Of a stretch of DNA of 64,000 nt, positions 24,465 to 34,500 are shown piece after piece. The stretch covers positions 103,745 to 167,744 of the forward strand of contig CALNHX010002790.1 of the NCBI GenBank assembly GCA_940337035.1, read 5' to 3'. This DNA is from Agriotes lineatus. Lineage: Eukaryota; Arthropoda; Insecta; Coleoptera; Elateridae. The stretch's first letter is position 1. Each line of letters begins with the position of its first letter. The position numbers were made by a program, and so were the translations under genes. The notes under the pieces are model-generated. The model saw only the letters and a program-made list of their open reading frames with translations. It searched no databases and was not told the origin of the DNA.

Positions 24465-24600
24465 TCATGTCTTCGGCCATCTTCTACGGGCGGACACCTG
24501 GATTGTCCTATCTTCGGCAATCTTCCACGGGCGGACATCTGGATTGTTCTGTCTTCGGCCATCTTTTGGCATTCCGGCCATCTTCTGGCAATCCGGCCAT
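24465..24600. repeat. Tandem repeat, unit about 60 bp
   Basis: Copies contain ACATCTGGATTGTC...CTTCGGCCATCTTC followed by ACGGGCGGAC. They decay into CCGGCCATCTT words. A further pair of about 105-bp direct repeats (GGTACCTCGGGGTCGCAAA) follows at 24639 and 24749. Confidence 0.6.
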
Positions 24601-25025
24601 GGCCTGGCATTCTTTTGCCATCTTCGCCTTCTTCGCTAGGGTACCTCGGGGTCGCAAAGCCAGAACCAGTAGGAAAACTGGTTCCTGAGAGTTGCAGAAG
24701 ACCGTACTACGTTGGCGGTCCGTAGTATTGTCGGGGATTAGCTAGGGCACCTCGGGGTCGCAAATACCGTATCAGCAGTGAAGCCGCTGGTCCCGGAGGG
24801 TTGCAGAAGAATTTACGGACTAGACTGGATTTCGGAAAGATCTTATCTGGACTACACGGAATTTCGGAAAGATCTTATCTGGGCACAGGAAAGGACTTGG
24901 ACAGGGATCTTGGAATTCTATGCTGGACATCACTGGTTCTGACTGGTTCTGGGTTCCGGTAAATTTCCTAGTTTCTGGAGCTTCAGGCGGGTGTTTGCTA
25001 ATCTCTATGTATATTTGAGCTCGCG

Positions 25026-25043
25026 GTCCCTGCTCGGGCGCCA
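25026..25043 (-). other. Primer-binding site, tRNA-Lys(UUU) type
   Basis: On the minus strand it reads TGGCGCCCGAGCAGGGAC directly after the 5' LTR. This matches the complement of the tRNA-Lys(UUU) 3' end at 17 of 18 positions (G for A at position 11). Confidence 0.75.
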
Positions 25044-25157
25044 TGTAATGTTCTGCCCTTCTGCTCATAAGGGGCTAATGAATTTAATAAATTACCTTCG
25101 GGTAGCTTTCTCAGTCGGAGTTAATTTGGTTCAGTTCCCGCTGGTCGAAACGTTACA
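25044..25157 (-). repeat. 5' LTR, internally deleted
   Basis: Only 114 bp. It matches the first about 90 and last 23 bp of the long LTR, so about 1.34 kb is missing at the join GGTTCAG/TTCCCGC. Confidence 0.7.
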
Positions 25158-25897
25158 AGCTTACAGGCATCAATTTCGCTCATGTAGCGATCGTTGATGC
25201 AGTGATCCCTCTGCCACCGATTAAACCACCTTTTGTTTTCATCGCTCTCATTAACACTTGTTCAACGGTCATATTGGTCCAAACACCGGACCAAAATTTG
25301 TCGCTTCGGCGAATGGTGAAGAAACCCTTTGTTACAAATTTGTCAAATTCATCGTCAGGCAGAGTGATCAAAAGCTCCAGGCAATCCTGCAGGTACAAAT
25401 GAGTGATTGAGGTGCCCTGTGGCATGAAAGAAAGGCAGCATTTGCTGCACGCAGTGGAGATGGAGATAAAAAATTCCGCTTCTTTCTGATTTTATGAACA
25501 TCTTTATAAGATTTACCATTTCAATAAATTGGATCCACAATTTTTATGTTCTACCACTCTCCTTGGAATTCCGCAGTTGCTCTTTCACAGTTCGTACCAA
25601 ATTCTTGACTGCAGCCAATCCCACTATCTGATCAAAGCCCATTTCACACAAAATTAATGATGTATAGAGTGCCTTCAACTCTTCCTTGTGGACATCTGGA
25701 TTCTGTGTCTCAATGAAAACGGTCATAAGGGCTTCTTGAGTTAGGAACAGAGCACGGATAACTCTGGAATGTGCTTTTCCATTCATCATTTACGGGATGC
25801 TGTTTTTGGCATAAACTTGTCTCCACACCTCTTCCAGCCATTATTTGGCCGACTGATCCTATAAAAGAAAGGAGAGAGTGGAACCCTCTAAGCCGGA

Positions 25898-27613
25898 TAG
25901 GGTTGCCAACACTGTCATTTTGACCCGAAGAATTCGGGTTTGGCCATCATTCTTCGGGCTTCGGGTTTTCAATAAAATCCTTCGGGCTTCGGGTTTTTAA
26001 TAAAATCCTTCGGGTTAACTAAATGTTCATACAGAGATTGCAAAATTTTTTCTCCTATTTAAAAGCTCCAGAGCAGGTCATTGGTAGAAAACTGCGACAG
26101 ACAAAAAATACAATTTTAGAAAATATTTTCAATTTTTTTCTGAAAAATGTAGTTTTGTAATAGTTTACGTAACTTATAACATACATTTTTAAAATTTCAT
26201 TTATTGGAATGTAAATAATTTTGTTCTTTATCCCTACGATTTACAAAGGCCGAAATTTATGCTATGTGTAACGGGCTATCTGCATCCCTAACCGATGTTT
26301 ATTTTCATGCTTGAATGTAGAAGCCAAGTTGTATTTCCTACATTCTATTATTAGAGCTACTATTGTATTTTATGTAAGCAAATGTTCACAAAGTTGGTCC
26401 TGTGTTGGATGTGATTATTATAATTTTAGTTTTCGCGAGTGCAGCAAAAACAGGCTGTACACGAGATATGGGGAAATTTAACTCATACAGATTTAACAAA
26501 GAAGACGGCCTTCGCACGCATCCGCGTCTGAGAGCTCCATGGGTTTGTTCGACACGAAAGTATAGTACGTGAATTTGCCCAGGGCAATATAAGTTAAATT
26601 TAAGCGGTCTGAAAGAGTCTGGCAGCCAGCGTTTACTGCAGGGTTAAAGTGCAGCGAACCAGCGTTTAAAAATTCCGAAAACGATTTTCCGAGTGTACAT
26701 GTAAGTACACCCATTGTGGTATATTTAATGGCTCATTTGAAGCGTCTATTTTGCGAGGCGCCAACTCAACTATTCTTTCGAGACCTGCATGCAATCAAGG
26801 GTTTCCAGCATCATGTCCGCCAAGAGCGAGTAATGCAATCGAAGTGTGTTGTTTTCAAGGGTATGCAATAGCCAGTTCCAGGTGAAATGTTTTAGGTTGG
26901 CGTGATACGGTTGTGTTTAACTTCAAGCTTTTGCAAACGCTGAAGAATAAATTTTATGAAACAATGTGTGTGTAGCTCGCCCTTCAATTTAAAAAGAGCC
27001 GGAGTCAAATAAGTATCGGCTTCAGGCAATTTTAACGTTATTTTTGATGATGTTTTACGTTGTTTAAGTTTGCAACATGCCTACGAGTAGCTTCAAGCTA
27101 TATCGCACGAAGGTTGTTTTAAAATTTAATTCTATTTTCTTTTATTTATTTTGTGTTTTCTTTGTGATTTTATGTGTTTATTTTTTTTGACGTCAATAAA
27201 TGATGTAAACAAATCGACTTTTCTTGTCTATTGTTTTAAGTTAAGTTTCAGTCCGACCAGCACTACTAGGGGAACCAGACTCCTGTTTTGGCAGATAGTG
27301 ATCTTTCATAAGCCACACTAACTGAGATATTAAGGGAATTTAATGTTAGCTGAGCTAGGTAAGGAATAAAAAGGGTAAATAATTATTTAAATATTAAAAA
27401 GGGCTAGACGTCTTGTTCAAATTTAATGTATCCACGAAGGGGTAAAAAGCCGTATTTCATACGCTACTTAAAAAATATAAATAAATTTTTGGAATTATAC
27501 ATTTATAAATTAAGAAACCACATCACCTTAATCTTTTTATTAATTTTATTCCCTACTCCCCCCCCCCTAAATATTTTCTTCGGGTCAACATCAACTCAAT
27601 TTTGGTAACCCTA
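25898..27613. mobile_element. hAT-type non-autonomous transposon
   Basis: Terminal repeats are TAGGGTTGCCAA at the left and, inverted, TAGGGTTACCAA at the right; both ends also carry TTGACCCGAAG a little further in. A perfect 8-bp target duplication AAGCCGGA flanks it (25890-25897 and 27614-27621). Near the left end a 31-bp unit based on CTTCGGGCTTCGGGTTTT repeats about 2.5 times (25945-26020). There is no transposase frame. It splits the multi-copy gene remnant. Confidence 0.88.
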
Positions 27614-27790
27614 AAGCCGGATGACCAATGATTTCAAGGGGCTATCGGCAGAGGCACTGGCTACCATTTCGTGGGCTTTGGCAAAGAGTGGTTGGTCAAA
27701 CGTGGCCACAACGCGAGTCTGCCCATTCTTAAGGCACTCTTCAGCAGCATAAAAGACGGAACAATGGAATAACTACATTTTACCCCCTCC

Positions 27791-28526
27791 ATATCTCCGA
27801 AACTTTTGGGCGCAGCAAAAAAGTGTAGGTTTTAAGACAAATTTTGTTGTAAATTTAACGTACTTTAAAAGTTTATAGAATAGGTACAATAAGTTCTAAA
27901 CTGAAGGCTTTATGAAACATTTGCAAAAAACTTTTTAGCACATTTAGAGCAAAGGGTAATGAACAACGTGTGACAGTCAGACCTTAGTTTTGTTGGATTC
28001 CCGAGTTTGGGCATTTTTTTTTTGTCTAATTTTACTGTACTATAATAGAAAGGAGGAATAAAAACATTGTTTTTATTTGCGTGATGTTTTTTCTAAAAAC
28101 ATTCTTTATTTCCTATTGAAGAAAACCTTTTTTTTTACTCAAGAACAATCTCAGGGTTTGCATAAATTGAAATCTGGTCACTCTACTGTCCCTACTAATA
28201 CCGCTTGCACAAATTACACATCAAATGACTTACCTATTTGGTACTGCTGCACCTCAGTTACAACAAGAAAAATAGAACTGTTTGACACCACTGAAAGCTT
28301 GAAAGTCAAGGATAAACAGGAGATTAAAAAGTTAATATTTAATGCATTTATCATTCATAAGTGGTTTTGTGCTATCGCAGTATGACTTTCGTTTTATGAA
28401 ATGTTAAAAGCAGTGGTTACATACCTACCTAACTCTGTTGTACAAAGTTTAACAGCAGCTTATTGCAGAGGTAATGGAAGTAAGGTTATTAATCAAAGCC
28501 AGCAACTGTCATGATTAAAATAAAAT
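27791..28526. other. Upstream region of glyoxalase II
   Basis: AT-rich. The ORF at 28077-28385 matches nothing I know. I see no clear TATA or other promoter element. A noncoding first exon could lie here. Confidence 0.3.
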
Positions 28527-31500
28527 ATGTTATACCCCTGTCGCAGACCTTTATACAGCTTTTTTCTAAATATTTCTACTTGCCTTTCAGTAAGTGCTTT
28601 TAGGCAGAACGGTTTTCGAGGTACCCACAGTGTTCAGTCCACGATTAGCCTAGAAAAGATGAAGATCCGTATCTTACCGGCACTTTCGGACAACTACATG
28701 TACCTTGTAAGTACATTTAACTGCCATAAGAGAATTATTTACGACATACCACATAGGTCATCGATGAGAAAACCAAACAAGCAGCTATTGTCGACCCAGT
28801 TGCACCTGACACTGTCCTCGAAGCCGTCAATGAAGAAGGCGTCAATCTCACCAAAGTGCTGACAACCCATCACCACTGGTAAATGCTTAATACTTCCACG
28901 GCGTGATGTTAACATGGCTATTTGCAGGGATCATGCGGGAGGGAATGAGGAACTCGTAAAAAAATCCAAAAATGGTTTGCAAGTGTTCGGTGGAGATCAG
29001 CGCATTGGCGCTCTTACAAACCGCGTGAAAGAAGGGGACCGATTTAATATTGGCGACATTACTGTTGAGTGCTTGTTTACACCTTGCCATACCACTGGCC
29101 ACATCTGTTATTACATGACTTCTGAAGGGCAAACGCCAGCGGTTTTTACAGGTGCTCTTGTAATATTGACTTAAGAAGCTTACTTAAGGAATATTTGTAG
29201 GAGACACGCTTTTCGTGGCTGGATGTGGTAGGTTTTTCGAGGGCACTGCTGAGCAGATGTATTGTGCTCTTGTCGATAAGCTGGGCGCCCTGCCAGATCA
29301 AACGCAAGTGTTTTGTGGACATGAGTATACTGTGCAAAATCTCAAATTTGCCCAAAGTGTGGAAAAGGATAATCACGAAATCCAAGAGAAGCTTAAGTGG
29401 GCTGTCGATCAAAGACACAGGGGTTTACCGACGGTAAATATACTTGCTAAATTTCAGTTTATACCGACTGTGCAGTGTGTTCAAAGTAAACATCTCGCGC
29501 ATGGGATCTTGTAAATGGCAAGAGAGACCGAGCTAAATTAGAAGAAATTGGAGCATACCCAGTGTTACTATCATAGAGTGTGTTTCATTAAGACAGAAAA
29601 CTAAAATTTTAAGTGCATATTAATTTGTATGGGGTAATTACGAGAGATGCCACACTTTTTTGCTGTTTGGGCGAGATTCTAATTCTGTGCATCTTAAGGT
29701 GATGTGCGATTTCTAAAGTCATCTGCTCTTGCTCCTGCTGTTCTTCAGCTGTTTTATCAGCTATTTGCGCTTTTCTTGGCCTACAACTTCTGCATTTACC
29801 TGTAGCAGAAAATCCAGAAGGTATATTTTGAACCGTTGCTGCTGTGCCCCATGTATAGACCCAAATTTTCGTATGGCTCTGAGTTTTAACCCAATTATTT
29901 GATGCAGTAATAAATGCAGAGTGTATTGATTTAAACACCAATCTATCGAGTGGCTCCAAGTAGTGTGTTCTGTGAGGAGATAAACACAGTAAAATTATAT
30001 TATTGTCATCTGAAAACTTTAAAGTTTCGAAATTGTTACAGTGTGACGCACATAGGCGCCGACTTCGTAAAATTCCATGTGTGGCAATTGGATATTCATC
30101 GGGGGTCGGGGGTGGGGGTACGGAGTACCCTCCCAGCTAGAAGGGGGGTCCGGGGGGCATATACGTAATCTGCAGACGCATAAGGTATTATGACAACTGT
30201 TCGGCTACAATCGGTAATTGATTAATATGGAGCCAATGAAAGTTTATGTAAAGTGCAGACACAGAGGGGCATTAGACGTCTGCAGTTTACTCAGTGGTTT
30301 CGCTTTGACATGCTACATCTTGTTTTCCGCGTAGTCAAAGAACTAGTTGTTAGTTCGTGAAAAGACTATTTAAAGTGCCGGCTAAAATTACTATAAATTG
30401 CTTAAATATGGAAAGTATGCTCCCACAAGGCTACGAGTAAAAATTTGTAAACGACACAACTGTTAGATTAAATCTAACTAATAAGAGGTAGTTGAGGTTA
30501 GCTTCGCATGTTTATATTTCGACAAACCAAAGTTTACAGACCGAAAAAATGCCGGTAGATATACAAATACCAGCTGTATCTAACCAAATTTAGCGCTTAC
30601 AAAATGTAATTTTTCGAAAACAGTAAGAAAAGGTGACATTTTCATTTTGTTTTCAATGTGTGAAGCGATTCATTTTCGTACACACAATACAGACACACAC
30701 AACAAGACGCAAAATACTTTTACGTTCTAAAACGTCCAGTTGTTGAAGTCCGAAGTCCCTTTCGATCAAATTTTGAGTTACAAGGATCACTATGCAAAAA
30801 ATAACGTGAACAACACATATGAAAGCAACTTGTTTTACTCATTTGCAAATTCGTGAAAAACAGTAGGTATGACTTTCATAACTAGTTGTACAATATACTA
30901 TTGGGTTCTAAATACAAAAATAACTATTTATTGAACCTTTATTGTCCTAAGTGAATTATTTTTAACATCAATGTTAAGAGTTAGTCCAAGAAGCGTGCAT
31001 TCTTACATGAGAGTGCAGAAAGTAAGTACTTTCTGCACTGTCATAGGATTAGCATATTATTATACTAGTTTAATAAAAGGGCCCATTGTAGCACGAGTGG
31101 GTTTGGGGCACGACGTGAGTAACGAGGAGTGCTCCGATGGAACGAGAGCTGCAATAATTTTGTTTCTATTTTGCGTTTAGAAGAACTCCATTCTAGCAAC
31201 CAAATGAAGTCATTTAAGTGTTAGAACAAGTCGCTATAAAATGACGTCATTTGGGTGCTAGAATGGAGTTATTCTAAATGCAAAATAGAAAACATTTTTA
31301 TTTTTAATTTATAAAATGGTATAAAGCGGCACAATAGAAAAAATGGTATAAAACACTCGTTGCAGAAGGTCCTTCAAGCACTCATTTGTTCCTCAACTCG
31401 CAGCTATGCGGCTCGTTTCGGAATTTCAAATTCCTGCTTGAATAGATGCCTCCTGCAACTTGTATTTTAATATACTATTATTAAACTAGGATAATACACT

Positions 31501-34500
31501 AATGTTATTTATTTTCCACAAAAATAATCGAAAACTTAATTATGACATTTCATAAATATGACAATCTGTCAGTTGGCTGAAACAAGGTAGGCCGTTTCAA
31601 TGTTTTTGATATGAAAATAACAATACAAAAACTGTGCTTTGATATACTCCATTATACTATCCATTCACAAAACTCGTGAACTGTCAAAACGCTGTCAAGT
31701 TAATCCTCGTTTAAATTCTGGTTTGGAACTTCTGCTTGCTGATTTTGGCAGCACTGAAATTTTTGCAATTTAAAAACTTGACTTATGTCACACTTTCTTG
31801 TAAAGAAATAATCTCCAAAATTCTTTAATTTTTGTGCATACACCTCAATCGCAATGGAACAGAAACGAAAGGGGGTTTTATTATTGGAAAGGAAAAAAAA
31901 GCTATAGTTAATTATTACAAGGAAAAATTTTGCTTAACTTTTGACACATGTAACATAACCTAACTGTAATATTACTAGCAATCACCAGATTCGAAGTACA
32001 TTCCCAAAAAAACTGTAATTTCAATGTACACTCAGCAAATATTAAAAAAATTAGACATTGACAGTTCACAAGTTTTGTGAATGGATAATAGCACTGCTTT
32101 CGATGTTATAATAACCACATTGTGACATTACTATACGTAAATAGTATATTTGTCGTCAAAAGATAACAGTATAGTTTCTTTTCGGGGGATGAAGATTTGA
32201 CCACGAGCAGTGTCATGGTAATTTTACGAACGAAAAATTTTATCGCAAGAAGTGAATGTTATTTTTTCCACAAATATAAAATAATTAAATTTACATTATG
32301 TATTGTAAAAACTACAAATGAATTTAGAATCTGGCCGTTTTATTTATTCATTTTCTTAGCAACGAGCACTTTCATCTGTAGAGTGAAATAAAGAGCTACT
32401 TTATAAACGCAAAACTATCTAATAAATCACTATTTTATAACTCAGTCTAACATAAAGTAATATTTACTCTCGTAAAACTACCACACTGACCAAAAAAATC
32501 ACTTTTTGTACAACTGTCATTAAAAACGACATTTTTGTTCCAGGTAACTACACTTATATACGTCAAAATTAAATATTATGAGAAAGCACCTTAAAAGTAA
32601 ACACTTTTAACATGTGTTGAAAATACTACTTAGTAAACCAATATTTGTCAGGTAACTAAGGAAAATCAATAATTTTCAGTTATTCGACAGCTCGTTATTT
32701 AAAAAAAAAATAGTAACGCTTTCTGTATTCTAATCAAATGTCAAAACTAACATGATTATTTTGAAAAATGTACCACGGTTTGCTATATTATACTCAAATT
32801 AATAAAAGTTACATTTAGTATATAAAAATAATTTTGCTGATTTTTAGTGACAGTTGTACAATAGTATATTGTACAACTAATTATAAAAATCATACTTTTT
32901 CACGAATTTGCAGTTTTATTAACGATGGCGAAGTCCGAATGCATCAAGCAAATAAGTAAAAAAAGTTGCCTTCATACGTGTTGTACACATTATTTTTTTG
33001 CATAGTGATGGCTGGTAACTCGAAATTTGGCCGAAAAGCAGTCATATTACAAACATGCAGTAACGCGAGAAAATTCTTAGGTATTTCACAGTTAAATAAT
33101 AGAATCTAATTAGACCTGACCAAAACTTCGTTTAATCGGAATGAACCAAACATTGCAAGAAAACACACAGTAATAATAATAGTCTCTATTTATCAACTCA
33201 CGATACAATAAATAAGAAAAAATAGTGGTCACGGTGCTTGCGTAAAGTGCAGACGCATTATAATTCAATACGTCTGCAATTTACTTCTGTTTTGATTGGC
33301 TGTACGACTTCGGAATAAACGATGTGATGGCTTATACCCTATGCGTCTGCAGATTACGTATATGCGTCCGGGGGCACTCCCCCGAAAATTTTTGAAAAAT
33401 TTTAGTTCAAATACACAGTTTTAATGCTTCCAATTGACTATATTTTTGCCACTGATTTATCAAGGTTACGTTTCAGAAAATATAAAAAATAACTCATAAA
33501 ATTTAAAAAACGTAGACAATAAGCACCTAGATACTATTTAATGACAAGAATATAAATAGGTATGCTAAACAGATTTATTCACAAACACATTATACAAACA
33601 ACTTAAATATTTCTCTGTGAAAACAAAAACAAATTCTACTTCATAAAATATAAAAATAAACTAGGCAAAAGACAACTCTAACTAACAACAAAGTTACTAT
33701 ATAAAAAATGTATTTTGAATTTAAACACAGGAATTTTATGTGGGGCCCAACCCTACGTCTATTATTTCATGTGGGGCCTGGGCCTGGCGGCCCCCATTAA
33801 GTCGGCGCCTATGGTGACGCATGTCCAGTAAATATTAATAGATTCTTTGCGGCACCTTTTCTAGGATGAAAATGTTCCTTAAGCCACTTCAAAAATATTT
33901 CAGAATTAATTCCTTCACAGCAATGTTTTGTAAGGCTTTTCGCCTTTCTCATTACGAGTTGTGGATTTCTTTGCGAAAATGAACTAAGCCAATCATAACC
34001 AGTTAAACTTTTGAATCTATTAAATTTGTGGTTTATTTGCAGAAGTGCAGCTAAACTGAAAGCATGTTCTCTTATATCATGCCTCAAAGGAGAGGTCCCA
34101 TGTTTGTGTAGTTTTATAACAATTCTAACTATTGTTTGCTCAATCATGGAGGGAGACCCAATTCTTGATTTGACTGTGTTGTTATTCTCAATGCCCCTGT
34201 TAAGGACCTCGGTGGTATTCCATATTCTCAGTAGGCTTTTCTCAAGGTCATTCTATTTTCTCTAATGTTTGTTACAGCTGAAGCTAGTTGATCTTGAGTC
34301 CAATTTCACTGAGATGGGCGTTTTCATTTATATACAGTGGCATCACACCCAGCAGTATGCTCAGCATCTCAACCACAATGTAGGGAGAGATGCCGTGTAC
34401 AATTTTTAAATTACGTCACTAAACTTCTTGCCTGACACTGAGAAATAAGATATTTTTCCAGGCATTAAAAGTTAATTAGATAACACCTAAATCTGGTACA

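Larger units (their letters stand above)
20255..25157 (-). mobile_element. Non-coding GC-rich LTR retrotransposon (LARD-like)
   Basis: This 4.9-kb element begins TGTAACGTTCTG and ends AACGTTACA, with a perfect 4-bp target duplication AGCT (20251-20254 and 25158-25161). The minus-strand 5' LTR (25157-25044) is followed at once by a tRNA-Lys-type primer site, so the element reads on the minus strand. No protein-coding frame is visible. The interior is a patchwork of tandem repeats. The two LTRs differ greatly in length (1453 against 114 bp), and remnants of a further LTR end lie near 24140-24193. It depends on another element for movement. Confidence 0.8.
19751..27790 (-). pseudogene. Shattered copy of a multi-copy invertebrate gene of unknown function
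   Basis: Fragments in order on the minus strand are: 27790-27622 (frame reading VVATFDQPLFAKAHEMV), 25889-25800 (VWRQVYAKNSIP then a stop), 25799-25544 (MMNGKAHSRVIRALFLTQEA), 25540-25430 (KLWIQFIEMVNLIKMF, HLHCVQQMLPFFHATGHL), 25425-25180 (LYLQDCLELL, RRSDKFWSGVWTNMTVEQVL) and 20250-19751 (SKTNCDEAHDIVSAIQ). I recall this motif series from abundant uncharacterised repeat-like genes in many invertebrate genomes; the function is unknown. This copy has at least one stop, several frameshifts, a hAT insertion (25898-27613) and an LTR element (20255-25157). An intron-like segment lies near 20065-20150. Confidence 0.6.
30157..33365. mobile_element. MULE-like element with long inverted repeats
   Basis: The ends are GCATATACGTAATCTGCAGA and its exact inverse. 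The flanking 9-bp duplication is GTCCGGGGG (30148-30156 and 33366-33374). A 9-bp duplication with long inverted repeats points to Mutator-like elements. The arms can be followed for about 500-750 bp with small gaps: GCATAGTGATC, CACGAATTTGCA and the palindromic AATAGTATATTGTACAACTA all recur inverted. There is no transposase frame. A further palindromic insertion lies inside. Confidence 0.75.
30051..33813. mobile_element. hAT transposon inserted in the pogo-like transposase
   Basis: The ends are CATAGGCGCCGACTT and its exact inverse. The perfect 8-bp target duplication is GTGACGCA (30043-30050 and 33814-33821). The element's own sequence is limited to 30051-30156 and 33375-33813, because a second transposon occupies the middle. 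G-rich tracts (30101-30150) face C-rich tracts (33360-33385). No transposase frame is seen. Confidence 0.88.
29680..34325 (-). pseudogene. pogo/Tigger-like (DDE) transposase, split by a hAT element
   Basis: The N-terminal part (34325-33814) has a psq-type helix-turn-helix (NWTQDQLASAV...LRKAY) and a CENP-B-like HTH (AFSLAALLQ, GYDWLSSF). The C-terminal part (30050-29680) has LEPLDRLVFKSIHSAF and AATVQNIPSGFSATG. The halves meet in frame at the hAT target duplication. The part between the HTH and LLIFTGHAS, including the first catalytic Asp, is deleted. The Asp normally seen in LLxxDGHxSH reads Thr. Stops occur near 34240 and 34148. The intact protein would cut and paste its own element. Confidence 0.75.

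Noticed and set aside
25202..25402. Plus-strand ORF opposite the multi-copy gene remnant
   Set aside because: The minus strand carries the recognisable motifs.
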